Shown here: in pieces, positions 1-9,035 of the stretch | Numbering within the stretch: the stretch's first letter is position 1 | Layout: each line of letters starts with the position of its first letter | Source of the DNA: Paenibacillus prosopidis | GTDB lineage: Bacteria > Bacillota > Bacilli > Paenibacillales > Paenibacillaceae | DNA: 64,000 bases | Direction: 5' to 3' | Assembly (NCBI RefSeq): GCF_003337375.1 | Contig: NZ_QPJD01000005.1 | Span: forward strand, 310,001-374,000 | The notes under the pieces: generated by a model | The model's input: the letters and a program-made list of their open reading frames with translations, nothing else | Databases searched by the model: none | Told to the model about the DNA's origin: nothing | Translations under genes and position numbers: made by a program

Positions 1-145
1 ACGGGCTTAGCTTGGATTGCACGTTGACGGCAATTCGAAAGCTTTCTTCGTTAGCTAAAGCATGAATTTGATAGTGCGCGTTATCCTTCGTTCCGAGCCG
101 ACGATCCACAGCGCGGCATTTTAGTACACCAAATTCGATAGGCAT
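1..145 (-). CDS. DUF2278 family protein, N-terminal part (runs off the left edge)
   Basis: The first 48 codons of a minus-strand gene lie in the window; the rest is beyond base 1. An AAGGAGG-type ribosome binding site sits just upstream of the ATG at 145. The N-terminus MPIEFGVLKCRAVDRRLG followed by an HYQIH segment matches, from memory, the start of YukJ/DUF2278 proteins (typically MPLxNYGVLKGxxVDRRxxxxxxPHYQIH). The function of this family is not established. It is separated by about 120 bp from the NlpC-like gene upstream, so it may be a separate unit. Confidence 0.75.
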   Translation of the reverse strand, partial: MPIEFGVLKCRAVDRRLGTKDNAHYQIHALANEESFRIAVNVQSKLSP

Positions 146-263
146 AAGACTCCTCCTTAAATTCGAAATAGTAGTACTCTCAATTATACTAGAATAGGGT
201 GAGAATATGGCGTAGAGGTTTTGTAAAGATCAAAGCATTAACATTATAGAAATCAATCCTAAC

Positions 264-662
264 CTAGGTCCAATCTCTATCGCGAGAGCCTTCGAGTATT
301 CTTTCTAAGGGTGTCCATCCAATAAATACTGGTTGCGTCCAGCCTGGAGCAGGATTAAGCTTCTCAATATCCAAATAGTTATCTATTCTAATCTTATCCC
401 AAGCGTGTATGACTTCATTATTGCCTATGCATAAACCAACATGACCCCAATATTTCATTTCACCTTCCACTAAGCCGCAACAATCATAAAAAACAAATGA
501 CCCTTTCGGAGGAGTGGTTTTATTGCGGTCAGCTTCATACATTTTTGCAGATTCTGCCGCGGTACTTCCGCCAAAAATTTCAATACCGTTACCACGTTCA
601 TATGCATCTTCCACAAATGCGAGACAAATAAGTCTGTAATCTGTCGAATCCTTTTTACCCAA
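264..662 (-). CDS. NlpC/P60-like (CHAP-like) cysteine peptidase-fold protein
   Basis: This is a small soluble protein of 132 residues if read from the TTG at 662. Its core looks like the papain-like NlpC/P60 fold: a Cys in CLAFVEDAY (residue 13), a His in YWGHVGLCIG (residue 74) and a second His in EVIHAWD (residue 86), which could form a Cys-His-His triad. Such proteins usually cleave or amidate peptidoglycan peptides, but no signal peptide is visible, so the substrate is unknown. The reading frame is open upstream of 662: residues SNDYVEQAIKWAL would complete the first helix of the fold, and an AAGGAG motif lies 9 nt before an in-frame ATT at 701, so the true start may be ATT at 701. It lies about 33-70 bp downstream of the beta-propeller gene and probably shares its transcript. 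Confidence 0.65.
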   Translation of the reverse strand: MGKKDSTDYRLICLAFVEDAYERGNGIEIFGGSTAAESAKMYEADRNKTTPPKGSFVFYDCCGLVEGEMKYWGHVGLCIGNNEVIHAWDKIRIDNYLDIEKLNPAPGWTQPVFIGWTPLERILEGSRDRDWT

Positions 663-734
663 AGCCCATTTTATTGCTTGTTCAACATAATCGTTACTAA
701 TAGTTATCGACTCCTTTATCGTCGTATCTCAATT

Positions 735-2060
735 TTATTTTACTTTTAAGCTTTGCGGTTCTTTGAATGCGAGCAGCTTGCCTTTAGTCTGTACGACAAT
801 CATGCCGTTTTCCGCAACCGTCGGACCGAATACTCGCCCGAAGGTTTGTAATTGCAAGACTGGTTTTGCATGGATTAAATCAATTGCAACCATTGTACCG
901 TCTGTCTGAGCGACATACATGCCATGACCGATTAGATCAAAGCGTGCGATCGTGTTTGTCATCTCCGTATTGTAGAACAGAGTCATTCTATTGGCTGTTT
1001 TGATTCCATAGATAGAGTGGCCATCCGTATAGATCAATTTGCCGTCGTAGGGGCCGGCTGCATATCGGACTTCCCTATTTATAAACTCAGAAAAATAAGA
1101 AACGCCAGTTGTCTTAGCCGGGTCCGCATTCTCCGGATAACTATATACTACGGAGCCGAAGCTGATATATACCCGGCCATCGCTGATCCAAGCATTGCCG
1201 TCGTAACCGTGTTCTTCTTTCGTTAGATCTACATTTCGCGGATTATACTGTACAGACTTTATGATTTTTCCCGTCTTCAGATCAACCGTATCAAGCGTTG
1301 GCAATTGAACCCGATCAAGCAGGTTTGATACCTTCTGTGAAACGATAGTTCCGTCTTTAGCAGCTATAGGGAAAATATGATTGCCCAGCTGCCAAGCTTC
1401 TTTCCCGGTCTTCCTGTTAAAAGCGTGCAGCAGCGAGTAGGTATATGCTCCTGATACCTCATTCTCCATCAAAATGAAATCTCCGTGGATCAGCATCGGT
1501 CCACGCAGCCACTCACTATATTCATCACGCCATTGAAATTTCCCGTCTTTGATGCTGTATGCTTGGATGTCGCCGTTCAGCACAAATAATTGATCACTCT
1601 CGATAACGATATCATACGAATCCTTAGCTTTAACCGAAGTCGACCAGATTTTCTTTCCGGAAGCAGCATTTACTGCATGCACAATACCTGTTTTCATGCC
1701 GGCATATACCCGGCCGCCCTTATAGACAAGGGGCGCCTTTATGTCACTGCCAAATTTCCATAGTCTTCTTCCTGATTGAATGTTTATTGCTATCATCTGA
1801 CCGTTTTGCACATAAAATGCTTTGCCCTCACCAGTTGCTATCACGCCTTGGCCCATTTGCCAATCATTTTCCGGTTTATCCATTGCTAACGTCCATTGCG
1901 GTTTAATAGTGGGTATTACTATGGATGACTCGCTGTTTGCTCCCACATAGGAGGTATGCCGATCTATCGATGCAGATACGGAGACCGTAGAGCTCATCAA
2001 GAGCAGAACACAGCTCAATATAGCTCCTCCAAGTACAACAATCATTCTCCATTTATTCAT
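735..2060 (-). CDS. Exported PQQ-like beta-propeller repeat protein
   Basis: The product has 441 residues from the ATG at 2060, which follows GGAAGGG by 9 nt. An N-terminal hydrophobic segment (about residues 5-28) after a short positive stretch is a signal peptide or anchor. The rest is made of repeated blades with the PQQ/YWTD-like pattern, such as GRRLWKFGSDIKAPLVYKG, GKKIWSTSVKAKDSYDIVI and GKEAWQLGNHIFPIA, where a G-x-x-x-W turn is followed by a beta strand. BamB-type and pyrrolo-quinoline quinone-like propellers share this fold, but Gram-positive members are mostly uncharacterised extracellular proteins. I see no catalytic site. The NlpC-like gene follows on the same strand. Confidence 0.75.
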   Translation of the reverse strand: MNKWRMIVVLGGAILSCVLLLMSSTVSVSASIDRHTSYVGANSESSIVIPTIKPQWTLAMDKPENDWQMGQGVIATGEGKAFYVQNGQMIAINIQSGRRLWKFGSDIKAPLVYKGGRVYAGMKTGIVHAVNAASGKKIWSTSVKAKDSYDIVIESDQLFVLNGDIQAYSIKDGKFQWRDEYSEWLRGPMLIHGDFILMENEVSGAYTYSLLHAFNRKTGKEAWQLGNHIFPIAAKDGTIVSQKVSNLLDRVQLPTLDTVDLKTGKIIKSVQYNPRNVDLTKEEHGYDGNAWISDGRVYISFGSVVYSYPENADPAKTTGVSYFSEFINREVRYAAGPYDGKLIYTDGHSIYGIKTANRMTLFYNTEMTNTIARFDLIGHGMYVAQTDGTMVAIDLIHAKPVLQLQTFGRVFGPTVAENGMIVVQTKGKLLAFKEPQSLKVK

Positions 2061-2084
2061 ATCAACCAACCCTTCCTTTAACAT

Positions 2085-2472
2085 GACTAATGCAGCCCAG
2101 AAGCTTTTTTCTATATTGGAATTTTTCCAAGATAGAGTCTAGTTTTCGAAAAATACGCAGCTACATTGGATTTCATCCATTAAAATCTTCCTCAAACGTC
2201 ACTTTTTGGCTGAAATAGCTCTTTAGAGCCCTTTTACACTGGAGGAAATACAGTATAGGAAACAAAGGAGCCTTAAATGAATCAAAGTTATTGGAGAAAG
2301 TACAGTATAGAAAACGGACATAGAATGAACTAGAGAATTCACGTATACATAACGCTTTATATATGGAAAATGTTTCAATATACTAGACACACTTACCTGC
2401 AAAATGTCGCGAGATAAAATCAGCTTTTTCCTACGCCCCCTCCCCTGTATCTCTACCCCCTCCCTTATAGCG
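2085..2472. other. Intergenic stretch with a repeated motif, no gene
   Basis: No credible coding region is present. The segment holds two copies of a roughly 23-bp motif (TGGAGRAARTACAGTATAG core) at 2240-2262 and 2292-2314, 52 bp apart, in AT-rich surroundings. Open frames here lack ribosome binding sites and recognisable protein sequence. Confidence 0.6.
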
Positions 2473-2498
2473 AAAAAAAGGCTGCCTCGCGGCAGCCT
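2473..2498 (-). terminator. Intrinsic terminator of the amine oxidase gene
   Basis: On the minus strand the hairpin AGGCTGCC-GCGA-GGCAGCCT is followed by seven U residues (A-run 2473-2479 on the plus strand). It lies directly after the amine oxidase stop codon. Confidence 0.85.
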
Positions 2499-2509
2499 GT
2501 TCAATTTGT

Positions 2510-3970
2510 TCAATTAACTTCAACAGCAACCCGAATGCCTGATTCGATTGCCCCTTGCATCCAGCCGTGGGTAAGAGTGGTATGTTCCCCGGCAAAGTGA
2601 ACGTGTCCTTCCGGGGCAGCAATAAATGGGTGAAGCTCCGTTTGCTGTCCAGGTTTGAACATTGCCCATTCGCCGCATGAATAGGGATTTTGGGACCAAC
2701 TAAAGGAAGTACCTCTGACAAATTCCCGATACACCTGATCCCCATGAATGACAGCCAGATTCTTCAAGGCATACCGGATGCGCTCCTCGTCTGGCAAACC
2801 ATCCCACGCCATTGCATCATCCCCCAAAGTGTAGCTTGCCAAAACGACTGCCGGCCCCGGTTTACCGATCCCGTGACTTGGATAGTAAGTGAACCGTATC
2901 GGAAGATCCGTTACCGTTCTGCCACCGGATTGGCCGGCTCTTTCCCAGAATCTGCTCTTGAACTCAATCCCGATCTTGGTATCTATCACATAGTGCAGCC
3001 CCCGAATGGCTTTCCATTTGTTGTGCGAGAAGGAATCGCGCGGTTCCACCTCAACAAACTTCAGAACAGAAAATGGAACGGACACGATCGCTAGATCGCC
3101 TGTTATACTGAACGTTTCCGATGTTCTTTCATCGATCGACTGTATAGTTACTCCGTTTTGATGCTGAACAATTTTTGTCATCCTTCGCTGAAACAATATG
3201 TCCTTCGCCATTTCCGGAAGAAAGGCCCGCGGCAGCATATCGTTGCCCCCAGCAAACTCGTAGAAGCGATCGTGCCAGAATGGCATCAAAAATCGCAAAA
3301 TGTCCAAGAAGGACTCCTCCATGTATCCTTCTATGCCAAGAAGCACTCCGATCATTTCAATGGCCCCTGTGGATAAAGGCGTTCCATTTGGATAGGGACA
3401 ATATTTCAAAAAAGTATACATTGAATAGTTATCGAAATATTTTTCTACCAACGGCCAATTTCGAATTGGATCTTCATTGATAAAGTCAAAAATGGGCTGT
3501 ACCGCTATACTCAACAGCTTCATAGCGGTCTTCCCCCTTTCATGCGGAGCTACCGGGTACTTTAGGATATCCGGCTGCTGCTGGTAGCTTTTCAACCTGG
3601 TTTTGATTCCGTTGACATAAATGATATCCTCTGGCGTTTCGTTGATAAACGGCTGCAGCGATAAACCGAACTTTCGAGCATACTCTAAAACCAAATAATG
3701 GGATTCAGGAATGCGCATTGCGCCCATGTCCAGGTATAATCCTTTGGTGAACGGGGCTCGCCGCGTATATACACGACCTCCCACCCGATTGTTGGCCTCA
3801 ATGATTTTCACTTTGTGTCCCGCAGCTTTCAGTAAGGAACCTGCAACCAAACCTGATAAACCCGCACCTATAATAACGATGTCTTTCGGCATTCTTGATT
3901 TTTGGAGTCCATATCTTATAATTCGGATCATTTCATTAGGGGGAAATGACGATGGGATCATAGGTTCCAA
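2510..3970 (-). CDS. Flavin monoamine oxidase family protein (amine or L-amino acid oxidase)
   Basis: The 486-residue product carries the FAD-binding Rossmann signature IVIIGAGLSG at about residues 31-40, an acidic strand end (IIEAN), the GGR motif (RVGGRVYTRR), and the C-terminal FAD-contacting motif HFAGEHTT followed by GWMQGAIESG. These are diagnostic of the amine oxidase superfamily (monoamine, polyamine and L-amino acid oxidases), which oxidise an amine with O2 to give imine and H2O2. Substrate cannot be read from sequence. I chose the TTG start at 3970 because AGGAGGTGAG lies 7 nt upstream; an upstream TTG at 4021 has no such site. No signal peptide is seen. The gene is head-to-head with the SDR gene at 4089. 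Confidence 0.85.
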   Translation of the reverse strand: MEPMIPSSFPPNEMIRIIRYGLQKSRMPKDIVIIGAGLSGLVAGSLLKAAGHKVKIIEANNRVGGRVYTRRAPFTKGLYLDMGAMRIPESHYLVLEYARKFGLSLQPFINETPEDIIYVNGIKTRLKSYQQQPDILKYPVAPHERGKTAMKLLSIAVQPIFDFINEDPIRNWPLVEKYFDNYSMYTFLKYCPYPNGTPLSTGAIEMIGVLLGIEGYMEESFLDILRFLMPFWHDRFYEFAGGNDMLPRAFLPEMAKDILFQRRMTKIVQHQNGVTIQSIDERTSETFSITGDLAIVSVPFSVLKFVEVEPRDSFSHNKWKAIRGLHYVIDTKIGIEFKSRFWERAGQSGGRTVTDLPIRFTYYPSHGIGKPGPAVVLASYTLGDDAMAWDGLPDEERIRYALKNLAVIHGDQVYREFVRGTSFSWSQNPYSCGEWAMFKPGQQTELHPFIAAPEGHVHFAGEHTTLTHGWMQGAIESGIRVAVEVN

Positions 3971-4088
3971 CCGTACCTCACCTCCTTGTCCATCTGCCTT
4001 CTTACCGTGCAAAATGAGCAATATATTGTGTCGAATCTGGGCGCTTCCCCATATGATGAGGTGAATGCGCTACTTGAGGAGGAAGACC

Positions 4089-4994
4089 ATGGATCAGAAA
4101 TATCCCGTATATCCATACCTTGGAATGACAAAACGGGTGGAGATACAGCCCATAACTTTTCCGATGCAGTACCAAGAACCACCTGGCCAGGAGTGGCTCA
4201 TGGCCCCCCCGCCAATCTTTGATTATGCCGGCTATGAAGGAAGCGGCAAGCTGAAAGGAAAGGTAGCCCTTATCACTGGCGGTGACAGCGGAATCGGCCG
4301 GGCTGTGGCAGCAGCCTATGCCAAAGAAGGAGCCGATTTGGTCATTGTGTACTTGAATGAGCATCGGGACGCGGAAGAAACCAAACAGTATGTGGAGAGA
4401 CTGGGCGTCCGCTGCTTGCTGCTCCCTGGAGACTTGAGGTATTCTGCTACCTCACTGGCTGCAGTTGCCCGTACCATGGAAGTCTTCGGACGGCTGGATA
4501 TATTGGTTAATAATGCAGCCGTACTATCATACACAAACAGCATCATGGATGTGTCAGACGAACAGTTGGATAACACCTTCCGTACGAACGTCTTCCCGTT
4601 GTTTTACATGGTGAAGGCCGCTCTGCCCCATTTGAAGAAAGGCAGTACTATCATAAATACAGCCTCCAGAGTCGCTTATGAAGGGAATAAGGATGCTATT
4701 GACTACTCGGCATCTAAAGGAGCTGTGCTTACCTTTACCCGGACGATGGCCATGTCACTCGTGGATCAGGGCATTCGGGTAAATGCAGTAGCGCCCGGAC
4801 CGGTATGGACGCCTTTGATTGTAAGCTCATCCCCCCCGGAGCAGGTGGCAACATTCGGTACTGAAATACCAATGGGGCGGGCTGGACAGCCGTTCGAAGT
4901 TGCTCCGGCATTCGTTTATCTGGCAGCCAAAGATTCCGCTTACGTGACCGGCCAGGTCATCCACGTCAATGGCGGAATGATTCTCTATTCATGA
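4089..4994 (+). CDS. SDR family oxidoreductase, general stress protein 39-like
   Basis: This 301-residue protein has a roughly 55-residue N-terminal extension rich in Pro (KYPVYPYLGM, QEPPGQEW) before the Rossmann domain, which is the layout of Bacillus stress SDRs such as YdaD/GSP39 and YhdF. The NAD(P) site is TGGDSGIG (about 63-70), the NNA motif is ILVNNAAV, and the catalytic Tyr-Lys are in YSASKGA. The C-terminal HVNGG motif is also typical. The ATG at 4089 follows a GAGGAGG ribosome binding site; an in-frame ATG at 4065 has none. Alcohol or aldehyde substrates are likely but unknown. A weak 7-bp hairpin (5000-5027) lies between it and the convergent rocA. Confidence 0.85.
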   Translation: MDQKYPVYPYLGMTKRVEIQPITFPMQYQEPPGQEWLMAPPPIFDYAGYEGSGKLKGKVALITGGDSGIGRAVAAAYAKEGADLVIVYLNEHRDAEETKQYVERLGVRCLLLPGDLRYSATSLAAVARTMEVFGRLDILVNNAAVLSYTNSIMDVSDEQLDNTFRTNVFPLFYMVKAALPHLKKGSTIINTASRVAYEGNKDAIDYSASKGAVLTFTRTMAMSLVDQGIRVNAVAPGPVWTPLIVSSSPPEQVATFGTEIPMGRAGQPFEVAPAFVYLAAKDSAYVTGQVIHVNGGMILYS

Positions 4995-5038
4995 TAGAAC
5001 GGATTGCCGCTGTCCTTGCACAATCCGCTCGCGTATAG

Positions 5039-6586
5039 CTAGAACCGTTCGGAGACAACCTTTGCCTGTGTAAACAGAAGTAGATAGTCGCGCCCGCCTG
5101 CTTTCGAATCGGTACCCGACATATTAAAGCCGCCGAATGGATGTACGCCGACCAAAGCGCCCGTACATTTGCGGTTAAAATAGAGGTTGCCTACGTGAAA
5201 CTGCTCGCGGGCCTGCTCCAGCCTGCTGCGGTTCCGGGAAATAACGGCCCCCGTCAAGCCGTATTCGGTGTTGTTCGCAATGTCCAGCGCCGCGTCGAAA
5301 TTAGCTGCTTTAATGAAAGCTAATACGGGGCCGAATATTTCCTCCTGCGCAATGCGGGCATACGGCGCGACATCCTTAATAATCGTCGGTTCAATAAAAT
5401 AACCGCTGCTGTCCCCGATGCTGCCTCCATGCACGACAACCCCTTCGGTACGGCCAACCTCGATATATTTTAAAATGCTGAAATAGGCTCTTTCGTCGAT
5501 GACGGGGCCTACGTACGTGGACGCATCCTCCGCTTTCCCAACCTTCAGCAGCTTCGTTCGTTCAACAACCTTCTCGATAACCTCGTCATAGACGAGCTCA
5601 TGCACGACTGCGCGGGAGCATGCGGAGCATTTCTGACCGGAATAACCGAAGGCTGAAGCGGTAATCGCCTCGGCAGCCAGATCGAGATCCGCATCTTCAT
5701 CTACGATAATCGTGTCCTTGCCGCCCATCTCTGCGACAACACGCTTGATCCACTTCTGATCCTGCTGGCAGAGAGAGGCCTTCTCGTTAATACGCAAACC
5801 GATCTCCCTTGAACCGGTAAAACAAATAAAGCGCGTTAGCGGATGCTCGACCAAATAATCGCCAACCTCGTTGCCCGCGCCCGGCAAAAAGTTCACGACA
5901 CCGTCGGGAAGACCCGCTTCCTCCAGCAGTTCAACAAACTTTGCCGCGATAACTGCTGTTGCGCTAGCCGGCTTCAATACAACCGTATTGCCGGCAACAA
6001 CTGCAGCCATCGTCATACCCGCCATAATAGCGAGCGGAAAGTTCCATGGCGGGATAATAACGCCCACGCCGAGCGGAATGTATACAAGCTCATTATCCTC
6101 TCCGGCAATCGTAACAAGCGGTTGGCGCTCCGCCAGCCGTTCCATCTCCCGCCCGTAATATTCCAGGAAGTCAATCGCTTCCGCCGTATCGCCGTCGGCC
6201 TCCGCCCAGCTTTTGCCCGCTTCATAAACGAGCCACGCGGAAAACTCGTGCTTGCGCCTGCGCAGCTCGGCTGCCGCCTTGTAGAGCACCTTCGCTCTGG
6301 CGAATGGCGTCACTCTCTTCCAATCCTCAAACGCCGCCGCCGCGGCCAGTATCGCCTTATGCGCAAGTTCATTGTCCGCCTGCGATACGATACCAATGAG
6401 CTGTTTTGTCAGGGATGGGTTGATTGACTTGCGCTTTGTTGTCGTTTCTATCCGGTCCGGTCCAATCTTCAACATATATTCACGACCCAGCTCCAACTCG
6501 ACCTTGCGGAGCGCCTCTTGAAACATGTTAATATTATCGGTTATCGAAAAATCGGTGAAAGGCTCGTTTTGGAACGGCTCTCGCAT
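5039..6586 (-). CDS. rocA: 1-pyrroline-5-carboxylate (glutamate semialdehyde) dehydrogenase
   Basis: The 515-residue length equals that of Bacillus RocA. It oxidises glutamate-gamma-semialdehyde to glutamate with NAD+, the last step of arginine, ornithine and proline breakdown in the cytosol. Seen motifs are the cofactor loop [11 protein letters not shown], the general base Glu in VVAEMGGKD, the catalytic Cys in [12 protein letters not shown] and the C-terminal [17 protein letters not shown] characteristic of P5C dehydrogenases. The ATG at 6586 follows AGGAGGGAG by about 6 nt; the more distal ATG at 6607 overlaps that site and is unlikely. It is the third gene of rocD-rocF-rocA, 48 bp after rocF. 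Confidence 0.93.
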   Translation of the reverse strand: MREPFQNEPFTDFSITDNINMFQEALRKVELELGREYMLKIGPDRIETTTKRKSINPSLTKQLIGIVSQADNELAHKAILAAAAAFEDWKRVTPFARAKVLYKAAAELRRRKHEFSAWLVYEAGKSWAEADGDTAEAIDFLEYYGREMERLAERQPLVTIAGEDNELVYIPLGVGVIIPPWNFPLAIMAGMTMAAVVAGNTVVLKPASATAVIAAKFVELLEEAGLPDGVVNFLPGAGNEVGDYLVEHPLTRFICFTGSREIGLRINEKASLCQQDQKWIKRVVAEMGGKDTIIVDEDADLDLAAEAITASAFGYSGQKCSACSRAVVHELVYDEVIEKVVERTKLLKVGKAEDASTYVGPVIDERAYFSILKYIEVGRTEGVVVHGGSIGDSSGYFIEPTIIKDVAPYARIAQEEIFGPVLAFIKAANFDAALDIANNTEYGLTGAVISRNRSRLEQAREQFHVGNLYFNRKCTGALVGVHPFGGFNMSGTDSKAGGRDYLLLFTQAKVVSERF

Positions 6587-6634
6587 AAATGTCTCCCTCC
6601 TGTCCATTCGAATCGAACATAGCTCTGGCTCTGC

Positions 6635-7537
6635 TCACAATATTTGTTCACCTAGCAGCGAACCGATCAGCTCAACGGCAAGCTTAGCCGTTTTATTATG
6701 TTTGTCGAGGCTGGGGTTCACTTCCACGAATTCAGCCGATGTAACGAGGTCTGATTGAAATAACAGCTCAAGCGCAAGATGCGCTTCCCTGTAGCTGAGA
6801 CCGCCCTTAACAGGTGTTCCTGTGCCGGGAGCTTCCTTTGGATCTACGCTGTCGATGTCGAAGCTGACATGCACGCCGTCTGTTACTTGCCGCAGATGCT
6901 GTATGACTTTATCCATCACCCGTGCGATGCCGAGCCGGTCGATGTCGTGCATCGTATAGCAAGCCATGCCGAGCGAGCGAATATACGCCTTCTCGCCGGG
7001 ATCGAGCGATCTGGCTCCGATAATCGCCACATGCTCCGGTTTTATTTTCGGACAAATGCCTCTGAGACCCGTCAACAACGGAATGCCTCTCCCCAGACTA
7101 ATGCCTAACGACATGCCGTGAATGTTGCCTGATGGACTTGTTTCCTCCGTGTTCAGATCCGAATGGGCATCAAACCAAATGACGCCGAGATTGGCGTAAT
7201 GCTCTGCCAGCCCCGCGACCGTACCAATAGAAATGCTATGATCGCCGCCGAGTACTAACGGGAATGTGCCTTGCGCTACGAGCTGCGATACACGATCCGC
7301 AAGCTGGCCGCTTAGCTCAAGCACCTCTGCCAAATATTTCGCGTTTGTCGTTTGGATAGGCGGCAGCTGGGACGGTACGATAATTTCCTTTGAAATTTGA
7401 TAAGTAATATTCATAGCATTCAGCTTAAGAGGGAGCCCCGCATTATTTAAAATATGCGCCGGCCCAAGCTCCGCCCCTGAGGTGCCAGCACCATTGCCAA
7501 AAGGGACGCTAACAATCGCCACGCTTTGATTCATCAT
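6635..7537 (-). CDS. rocF: Arginase
   Basis: The 300-residue product hydrolyses L-arginine to ornithine and urea using a binuclear manganese centre. The metal ligands are all visible: His in GGDHSISIGT, the WFDAHSDLN motif, and SFDIDSVDP; the substrate loop SGNIHGM is also present. The ATG at 7537 (followed by a second Met) has AGGAGG 6-7 nt upstream, which fits the 296-residue Bacillus arginase; the longer frame to 7591 lies inside rocD. The start is 4 bp after the rocD stop, so the two are translationally coupled. Together with rocD and rocA it forms a complete arginine-to-glutamate route. Confidence 0.94.
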   Translation of the reverse strand: MMNQSVAIVSVPFGNGAGTSGAELGPAHILNNAGLPLKLNAMNITYQISKEIIVPSQLPPIQTTNAKYLAEVLELSGQLADRVSQLVAQGTFPLVLGGDHSISIGTVAGLAEHYANLGVIWFDAHSDLNTEETSPSGNIHGMSLGISLGRGIPLLTGLRGICPKIKPEHVAIIGARSLDPGEKAYIRSLGMACYTMHDIDRLGIARVMDKVIQHLRQVTDGVHVSFDIDSVDPKEAPGTGTPVKGGLSYREAHLALELLFQSDLVTSAEFVEVNPSLDKHNKTAKLAVELIGSLLGEQIL

Positions 7538-7541
7538 GGCG

Positions 7542-8753
7542 TCAACCTCCTGCTTGGGCGCTCTTTGAGAAAGCAGCTTGAATTCGCGCAAAAGCCCAGT
7601 CGATCTCGGCTTCCGTAATGATGAGCGGCGGTGCTAACCTAATGACATACTCATGCGTTTCCTTACATAACAATCCCAGCTGCATCAGCCTTTCACAGTA
7701 CAAACGCGCAGGCGTGGTCAGCTCTATAGCGATAAATAAGCCGCGTCCTCTTATGTCCGCAATGTGGGCATGCTTCAGCGTCATGAGCTTCCCCATAAAA
7801 TATTGCCCGAGCCTATTCGAACGGTCAGCAAGCTGCTCGGATTCCGTAACGTCCAAAGCCGCTATGGCTACTGCACAGCTTAATGGGTTCCCTCCAAACG
7901 TGGAACCGTGAGAGCCTGGTTCAAATACGTCCATTACGGCCGCGTTGGCGGCAATCGCCGACACAGGCATCACCCCTCCGCCTAGCGCTTTGCCCATGAC
8001 GTACACGTCAGGGACAACATTTTCCCAATCACATGCAAACCTGCGTCCCGTACGGCCAAAGCCGGTTTGGATTTCGTCTGCTATGAGCAGCACCTGATGC
8101 TCCGTGCACAGCTTCGCTGTTTCGGCGAGAAACCCGTCCGGCGGAATACGAATACCTGCTTCACCTTGAATCGGTTCAATAAGCACTGCAGCTGTATTCG
8201 GGTTTATTGCAGCTGCAAGCGCCTCGAGATCACCATAAGGTACAAGTCGAAAGCCAGGTGTAAAAGGGCCAAATCCTTGCCGATAGGCCGATGTTGACGA
8301 GAAGGAGGTAACCGTCAGCGTCCTGCCGTGAAAATTACCTTCGAATACGATGATTTCTGCCTGCTCATCAGCAATATGCTTGACGCTGTAAGCCCAGCGC
8401 CGCACGGCTTTCAAAGCCGTTTCCACTGCTTCTGCTCCCGTATTCATAGGAAGAATCCGTTCTTTGCCGGTATAGGCTGCAAGCTTTTCAAAAAATAATC
8501 CCATCGTCTCATTATGAAAAGCCCGCGACGTTAAGGTTACCTTGTCCGCCTGCTTCTTTAACGCTTCAATAATACGGGGATGGCGGTGCCCCTGGTTTAA
8601 CGCAGAATAAGCGCTAAGCATATCCATATAACGATTTCCTTCTGAGTCCTGCACCCATATGCCCTCTGCGCTGCTGATGACAATTGGCAGGGGATGATAA
8701 TTACGGGCGCCGTACTGCTCTGCCAGCTCGATATCCTTCTGTACCCTGTTCAT
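7542..8753 (-). CDS. rocD: Ornithine--oxo-acid aminotransferase
   Basis: This 403-residue class III PLP enzyme moves the delta-amino group of ornithine to 2-oxoglutarate, giving glutamate semialdehyde and glutamate. Typical features are the [10 protein letters not shown]-terminus, [14 protein letters not shown], the phosphate-binding [10 protein letters not shown], the [13 protein letters not shown] segment with the PLP-ring Asp, and the Schiff-base Lys in VMGKALGGG. The ATG at 8753 has AAGGAG 6 nt upstream, preferred over the GTG at 8756. It is the first gene of the operon. I found no clear -24/-12 promoter or Arg box upstream by eye. Confidence 0.93.
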   Translation of the reverse strand: MNRVQKDIELAEQYGARNYHPLPIVISSAEGIWVQDSEGNRYMDMLSAYSALNQGHRHPRIIEALKKQADKVTLTSRAFHNETMGLFFEKLAAYTGKERILPMNTGAEAVETALKAVRRWAYSVKHIADEQAEIIVFEGNFHGRTLTVTSFSSTSAYRQGFGPFTPGFRLVPYGDLEALAAAINPNTAAVLIEPIQGEAGIRIPPDGFLAETAKLCTEHQVLLIADEIQTGFGRTGRRFACDWENVVPDVYVMGKALGGGVMPVSAIAANAAVMDVFEPGSHGSTFGGNPLSCAVAIAALDVTESEQLADRSNRLGQYFMGKLMTLKHAHIADIRGRGLFIAIELTTPARLYCERLMQLGLLCKETHEYVIRLAPPLIITEAEIDWAFARIQAAFSKSAQAGG

Positions 8754-8756
8754 CAC

Positions 8757-8982
8757 CTGCTCCTTTCTAGCATCGTTTGCAAAAAATAGCTCTTTTTGAA
8801 CTTTATGCGGTTAAGGGTTCACAAATAACAAAGGGATAGGCTCATATTCAATCGTTATGGTTTTTTAAAGCTGGGATGGACAAAGCTGAAGCAAGTCGAA
8901 TAATGGTAAATGTGAGCAAAAGGTGTGTTATCGAGGGAACGTTGGGAGAAGAAAGAGGGTTATTTCGGATTTTTAAAAAATT
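8757..8982. other. Upstream region of the roc operon, no gene
   Basis: This AT-rich stretch should carry the rocD promoter. By eye I could not find a convincing SigL (-24/-12) element, cre site or arginine-repressor box, and no coding sequence. Confidence 0.5.
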
Positions 8983-9013
8983 GGGCTATGCCAATCAGAG
9001 TTAGACATAGCGC
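8983..9013 (-). terminator. Intrinsic terminator after the phosphotransferase gene
   Basis: On the minus strand a GCGCTATGTC / GGCATAGCCC stem (with G-U pairs) is followed by AATTTTTT. It sits about 25 bp after the stop codon at 9036. Confidence 0.65.
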
Positions 9014-9035
9014 ATATTTATATAATTATTGGAGA

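Noticed and set aside
5000..5027. Hairpin CGGATTG...CAATCCG between the SDR gene and rocA
   Set aside because: Only 7 bp with a 14-nt loop and no U-run; too weak to call a terminator.
8754..8982. SigL (-24/-12) promoter or arginine-repressor box for rocD
   Set aside because: A TTGCA element exists near 8776, but the -24 GG at the correct 10-bp spacing is missing.
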